From contig NMRB01001728.1 in NCBI GenBank assembly GCA_002633025.1, positions 55,105-119,104 on the forward strand: a stretch of DNA of 64,000 nucleotides, read 5' to 3'. The notes under the pieces are model-generated. The model saw nothing but the letters and a program-made list of their open reading frames with translations. It did not search any database and was not told where the DNA came from. Source of the DNA: Notospermus geniculatus. Its lineage: Eukaryota; Nemertea; Pilidiophora; Heteronemertea; Lineidae. The position numbers were made by a program, and so were the translations under genes. This document shows positions 60,920 through 64,000 of this stretch, piece by piece; the stretch's first letter is position 1; each line of letters starts with the position of its first letter.

Positions 60920-62037
60920 AAACGGTCCGTATCATCGCCAGCAAGAACAATGCTGTCCCATATCTCATTGGTTTTAGAAGTGTTCGTTTATTCCACTCCT
61001 TACGCTTTTCAATTGTATCATTTTGTGGACGATGTTACGGATCTGAGCGTCAGTGTTCACATTTTTTTCACATCCGAAGTAGCCATGGCGGAGCAATGGC
61101 TTTCATTAGCCCCAATGCTGCGAGCGACATCATTATTCATATTTATAGACTGTTCCTAATCGTGAATAAAGTTCCATGTTGCAGTATTCATCTAAATGGT
61201 TGTAGGCCTAGCTGTTGGCAGCCAGATAGGTGAATAGTGCCCGTAGAAAGAATTGGCAACATGTTTCAAAGACTTGAGAAAAATTGCCCAAATGGCATCA
61301 AATGTATTTATTGATGACTGTGTTTAAGCTTTGGTTATACAGAGCACGGTTTGTCGTGGTCCGGCATCCGGTGTGTGTTTTCCGTCCAGAATGCCTCAAT
61401 ATATTTTCTTATAACCGTTTATACAGAGCAGGCCCCTGCACTCACCGTTCCGGTGTCCGTACGCCACGCCGCATTCAGTGCCTCAGAGCACTTTCTGTAC
61501 TTCTGTACTGTAATTTCCTGTTGGAACAACAAAACGGGCAACCCAAGGTACAAGGCACCACGTCTTACTGTCCCATGTGACGGACTGAAGAGCCAGGGAT
61601 GATTAATCCCACATGGCCCGGACTGGATTCCGACCCGGAACCTGCTGCTTGCTTTGCGGACGTGATAACCGGTCGGCTATCATGGCACTTCAAGTATTGC
61701 CAAAACTCCTTTTGCCACAAACCAGTCACCATTCTGAATTAACAGAACACTTGCATGATACCAGTTTACAACCCATTGTCTTTTGCACTTACATGGGGGT
61801 TTGCTAGGTATCGAGCATTGCACTTCATAAACTATTGGTGGATTCCGTGTTTTTAGTCGTCTTGGGTACCGGTTATTTCTTAAAATTCAATTTGAGTCGT
61901 AGCATAAAGTATTGGTGGATTCGCTGTTTTAGCTTTTCAACATTTTGTTCATAATATCAGGGAAATTACAAGAAAATTTAGGATGTGAGGAAAATTTAAG
62001 TCTATAATAAATAGATTCCTTGCAAAGTCGTGCCGAT
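60920..62037. other. Interval upstream of PAN-domain gene
   Basis: It contains a partial reverse SINE (61540-61690) and otherwise no clear exon. If the PAN protein is secreted, its signal peptide exon would be expected here, but I could not identify one. Confidence 0.4.
61540..61690 (-). mobile_element. Partial tRNA-derived SINE, reverse orientation
   Basis: The minus strand shows TAGCCGACCGGTTATCACGT and GGTTCCGGGTCGGAATCCAG (B box altered). The 3' body is cut off after the AAGACGTGGTGCC block. Confidence 0.75.
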
Positions 62038-63601
62038 ATGACTTTTGGCACGGCAATAGTGTCCGGTCTTTTTCAAACAATTCTACGGTCGAAGTTTTTG
62101 AAGGAACCAAATATGGGTTTTCTTTACACTGTAACAGATTTGGAATGTGCATTTCAGTGCGCTTCAAAAAAGAAATGCACAACGTTTAATGTCATGTTTG
62201 ATGAACCAAATTATATTTGTCAATTAAGCCACTCTAAAGGAACGTGTATGGAGAGGTCAGAGGTTATACCTATGGACGGAGCGAGGCTTTATCAGAAAAA
62301 GGTATGAACAGCAAGATAAGATCCCATCAGCAATGGGGATCATAGCTCGACAGAGGGCAGCACACCGAAACCCGGTCCTAAAACAATGGACGCCTTTTGT
62401 CTGGGAAATTGATCAGGACCGGGCATCACATTTGAACCTTGGCATTTGGCCATAAGGTGGGAAACTGTGCCAGTACTAATTCGATTTCAGTGATCCCCTG
62501 GTGTCAAGAGCCATTGCTGGTGCACAGGTGACATTGGAATTGAATACTGATCTACACCACCAGGCGAAAAAGCATGCATGTTACAGAATCAAAAACAAAC
62601 TTGTTTTGATACCACCCGCAACTGCCAACATCGAGGGACACCCATTCTTCAAGTACCACAGTTCAATTTCCTCCATCATCTTTATGTATGTAGAAGACCC
62701 GGTTCCATACTTCAGATATATAGTTTATAAACAGTCAAAACCGTATGGCCCGTTTTATTCAAAGTATAACACATCATTTTATAAACAACATGCCAGAGTT
62801 ACAAGTTACATATGCAAAACCTACCAAGTGGTGACTCTGCAGTATAAGGGAAAACCTGCACGCACATTTCTCTTGTACGATTTTACTCAAGGCAAATATG
62901 TTGGCAGGATACATATACCTGCGGAAGAAAAATGTCTTCACAGTCAGTATAACAGGGATCTAGAGGCCCGCATTGATGATCAAATGGTCATTTTCTGTCG
63001 CTTGACGTCTAAATGGGATGTGGCATTAACCCTTTATGATTACGAACTGGTCTATGTTGAAAGCAATGTCAGAATGGTCCTTCAAAATGCAACAAAAATA
63101 ATCGATGGACCAATGAGTGTTTTGCAAGGCCACGTGAGCAGATTTTGGGGATTCTTGCATAAAACTGACGTTGCTCTTTCCGTTGGCATGGAGGCTGGTT
63201 TTGTCAAGTTTGTTGTCTTCGCTAAAGGCAGAAATTATCGAGAATGTAGACTGGATATTGGGCGGGATCAACCGTGGGGTGTGGAAACTTCGGTACGTCA
63301 AGGCGATTACCGGTCTGGAACATGCTTGGTATTGAGGAGAAATCGACTAACGGCACTGGTGGATGTGCCTTGCAGTCAGAAAAATGGCCTAATTGACTCT
63401 CCCCCACGTATACCAACAATGAGGAGGCACTTAAATTATCGTAGTAACGAATTCCCTCGTACAGTAGTCGGATTTGCAGTCAAGAGTGTCAGGCATGTCA
63501 TTTCGTTCAATCAGAATGATGATATTTTATATTTGTTTCGTTTAAAGAGAAAAAAGACAATGATACTGAATACTGTTCTGTTGTATAGAAACACACTCTG
63601 A
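62038..63601 (+). CDS. PAN/Apple-domain protein of unknown function
   Basis: Exon A (at least 62038-62301, ending AAG at a GTATGA donor) encodes a PAN/Apple-like module: an aliphatic start, ECAFQCASKKKCTTFNVMF, then ICQLS. PAN modules bind proteins or carbohydrates and usually sit in secreted proteins. Exon B runs to TGA at 63599-63601 and encodes about 360 residues rich in beta-type hydrophobic pattern and aromatic residues (MVIFCRLTSKWDVALTLYDY, FWGFLHKTDVALSVGMEAG) that I cannot assign to a family. Joining is uncertain: the strong acceptor at 62490 would leave the reading frame, while a weaker one at 62527 keeps it (357 codons). No start codon with a signal peptide is visible, so the 5' end is probably further upstream or incomplete. 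Confidence 0.6.
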
Positions 63602-63609
63602 GAATATCA

Positions 63610-64000
63610 TGTGCCGCCATCGTCGTCAAAGCATATGGTTGTATTGTACGCGCGCCGGTCACCCATCCTCGTAGTGATCGCGCTCAGCGTAGCTTAACTT
63701 CTAGCGCCGAGGCCAACGCGCCAACCACTAGGCCATAAAGGAAATCCTCCATGGCCGGCGGGTTAAGCCGTGCCATATAGTAGCTACAAGGGGTTCGATA
63801 CAATGGTGTTGTATTTCTTGAAGCGATTGGAAAGGTACAGTGTCTTGTAGGCCAACTCCCCGAAAACCTCAAAATGGTGCATCTGACGCACGTGACCTCA
63901 CTGGCATACCTAAACCTCTTCACCTGTTTCAAGCGAATCCACAACCAAGCAGTCCACAGTCCAAAACCTTCATTCATCGGAAAAGCTTTCTGCAGCAGCA
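63610..64000 (-). repeat. tRNA-like/SINE-like sequence at window end
   Basis: On the minus strand, ATGGCCTAGTGGTTGGCGCG followed by TTGGCCTCGGCGCTAGAAG resembles the 5' half of a tRNA (A box) with a long variable part. This is a different family from the common SINE of the window. The rest to 64000 has no supported gene. Confidence 0.45.

Noticed and set aside
1-64000. CRISPR array, bacterial operon or prophage
   Set aside because: Splicing signals, SINEs and animal gene families show this is eukaryotic DNA. The tandem arrays seen are minisatellites without unique spacers.

Overview
The window is eukaryotic genomic DNA from an animal. It has spliced genes with GT-AG introns of about 0.1-2.5 kb, dense tRNA-derived SINEs and many small terminal-inverted-repeat (TIR) elements. 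The repeats and the BTBD8-RPAP2 gene pair suggest an invertebrate, possibly a marine deuterostome or lophotrochozoan. I cannot fix the species from sequence alone.

Layout. (1) 1-1520: non-coding, starting with poly-G and holding one tight hairpin. (2) 1522-13575 and 15291-27476: two near-copies, introns included, of a gene I identify as BTBD8 (two BTB domains, BACK-like region, long Ser/Lys/Pro-rich tail; the endocytic APache/KIAA1107 family). Copy 2 has all 11 coding exons in frame (1037 aa). Copy 1 lacks exons 4-5, exactly where an isolated n (4701) interrupts the sequence. A 1.7-kb unique spacer lies between them. (3) 28201-31850: RPAP2 (Rtr1-type RNA polymerase II CTD phosphatase), eight coding exons giving about 600 aa, with the terminal exon unresolved. 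A NRF1-like and a YY1-like motif lie upstream. BTBD8 and RPAP2 are also neighbours in human 1p22, so this looks like old linkage. (4) 34113-44535 and 44633-55741: a second pair of near-copies of about 10-11 kb. I see no protein gene here, but there are blocks identical between the copies (candidate regulatory elements with CTCF-like, SOX-like and homeodomain-like words), a 48-bp minisatellite and many copy-specific insertions. A 510-bp N gap lies in the second copy. (5) 55742-62037: a 34-bp minisatellite, SINEs and MITE-like repeats. (6) 62038-63601: a PAN/Apple-domain gene with a long second exon of unknown function, followed by repeat-like sequence.

Main conclusion. Both large duplications have edges that coincide with isolated n characters (1521, 27477, 55900). 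The sequence just after the n at 55900 matches the first copy of its pair exactly rather than the adjacent copy. The copies differ by many clean transposon presence/absence sites (target duplications TA, TTAA, ATGT, CTGACC and an 11-bp retroelement duplication). This pattern fits two divergent haplotypes laid end to end by the assembler better than two real tandem duplications, although true duplication is not excluded.

The most unusual elements are a 1.17-kb foldback element whose arms are tandem arrays of a GGGATCCC-containing repeat, a TACGTA-rich 300-bp foldback, and a MITE family with TATAGAGG-like ends and repeated TGACGTCA words.
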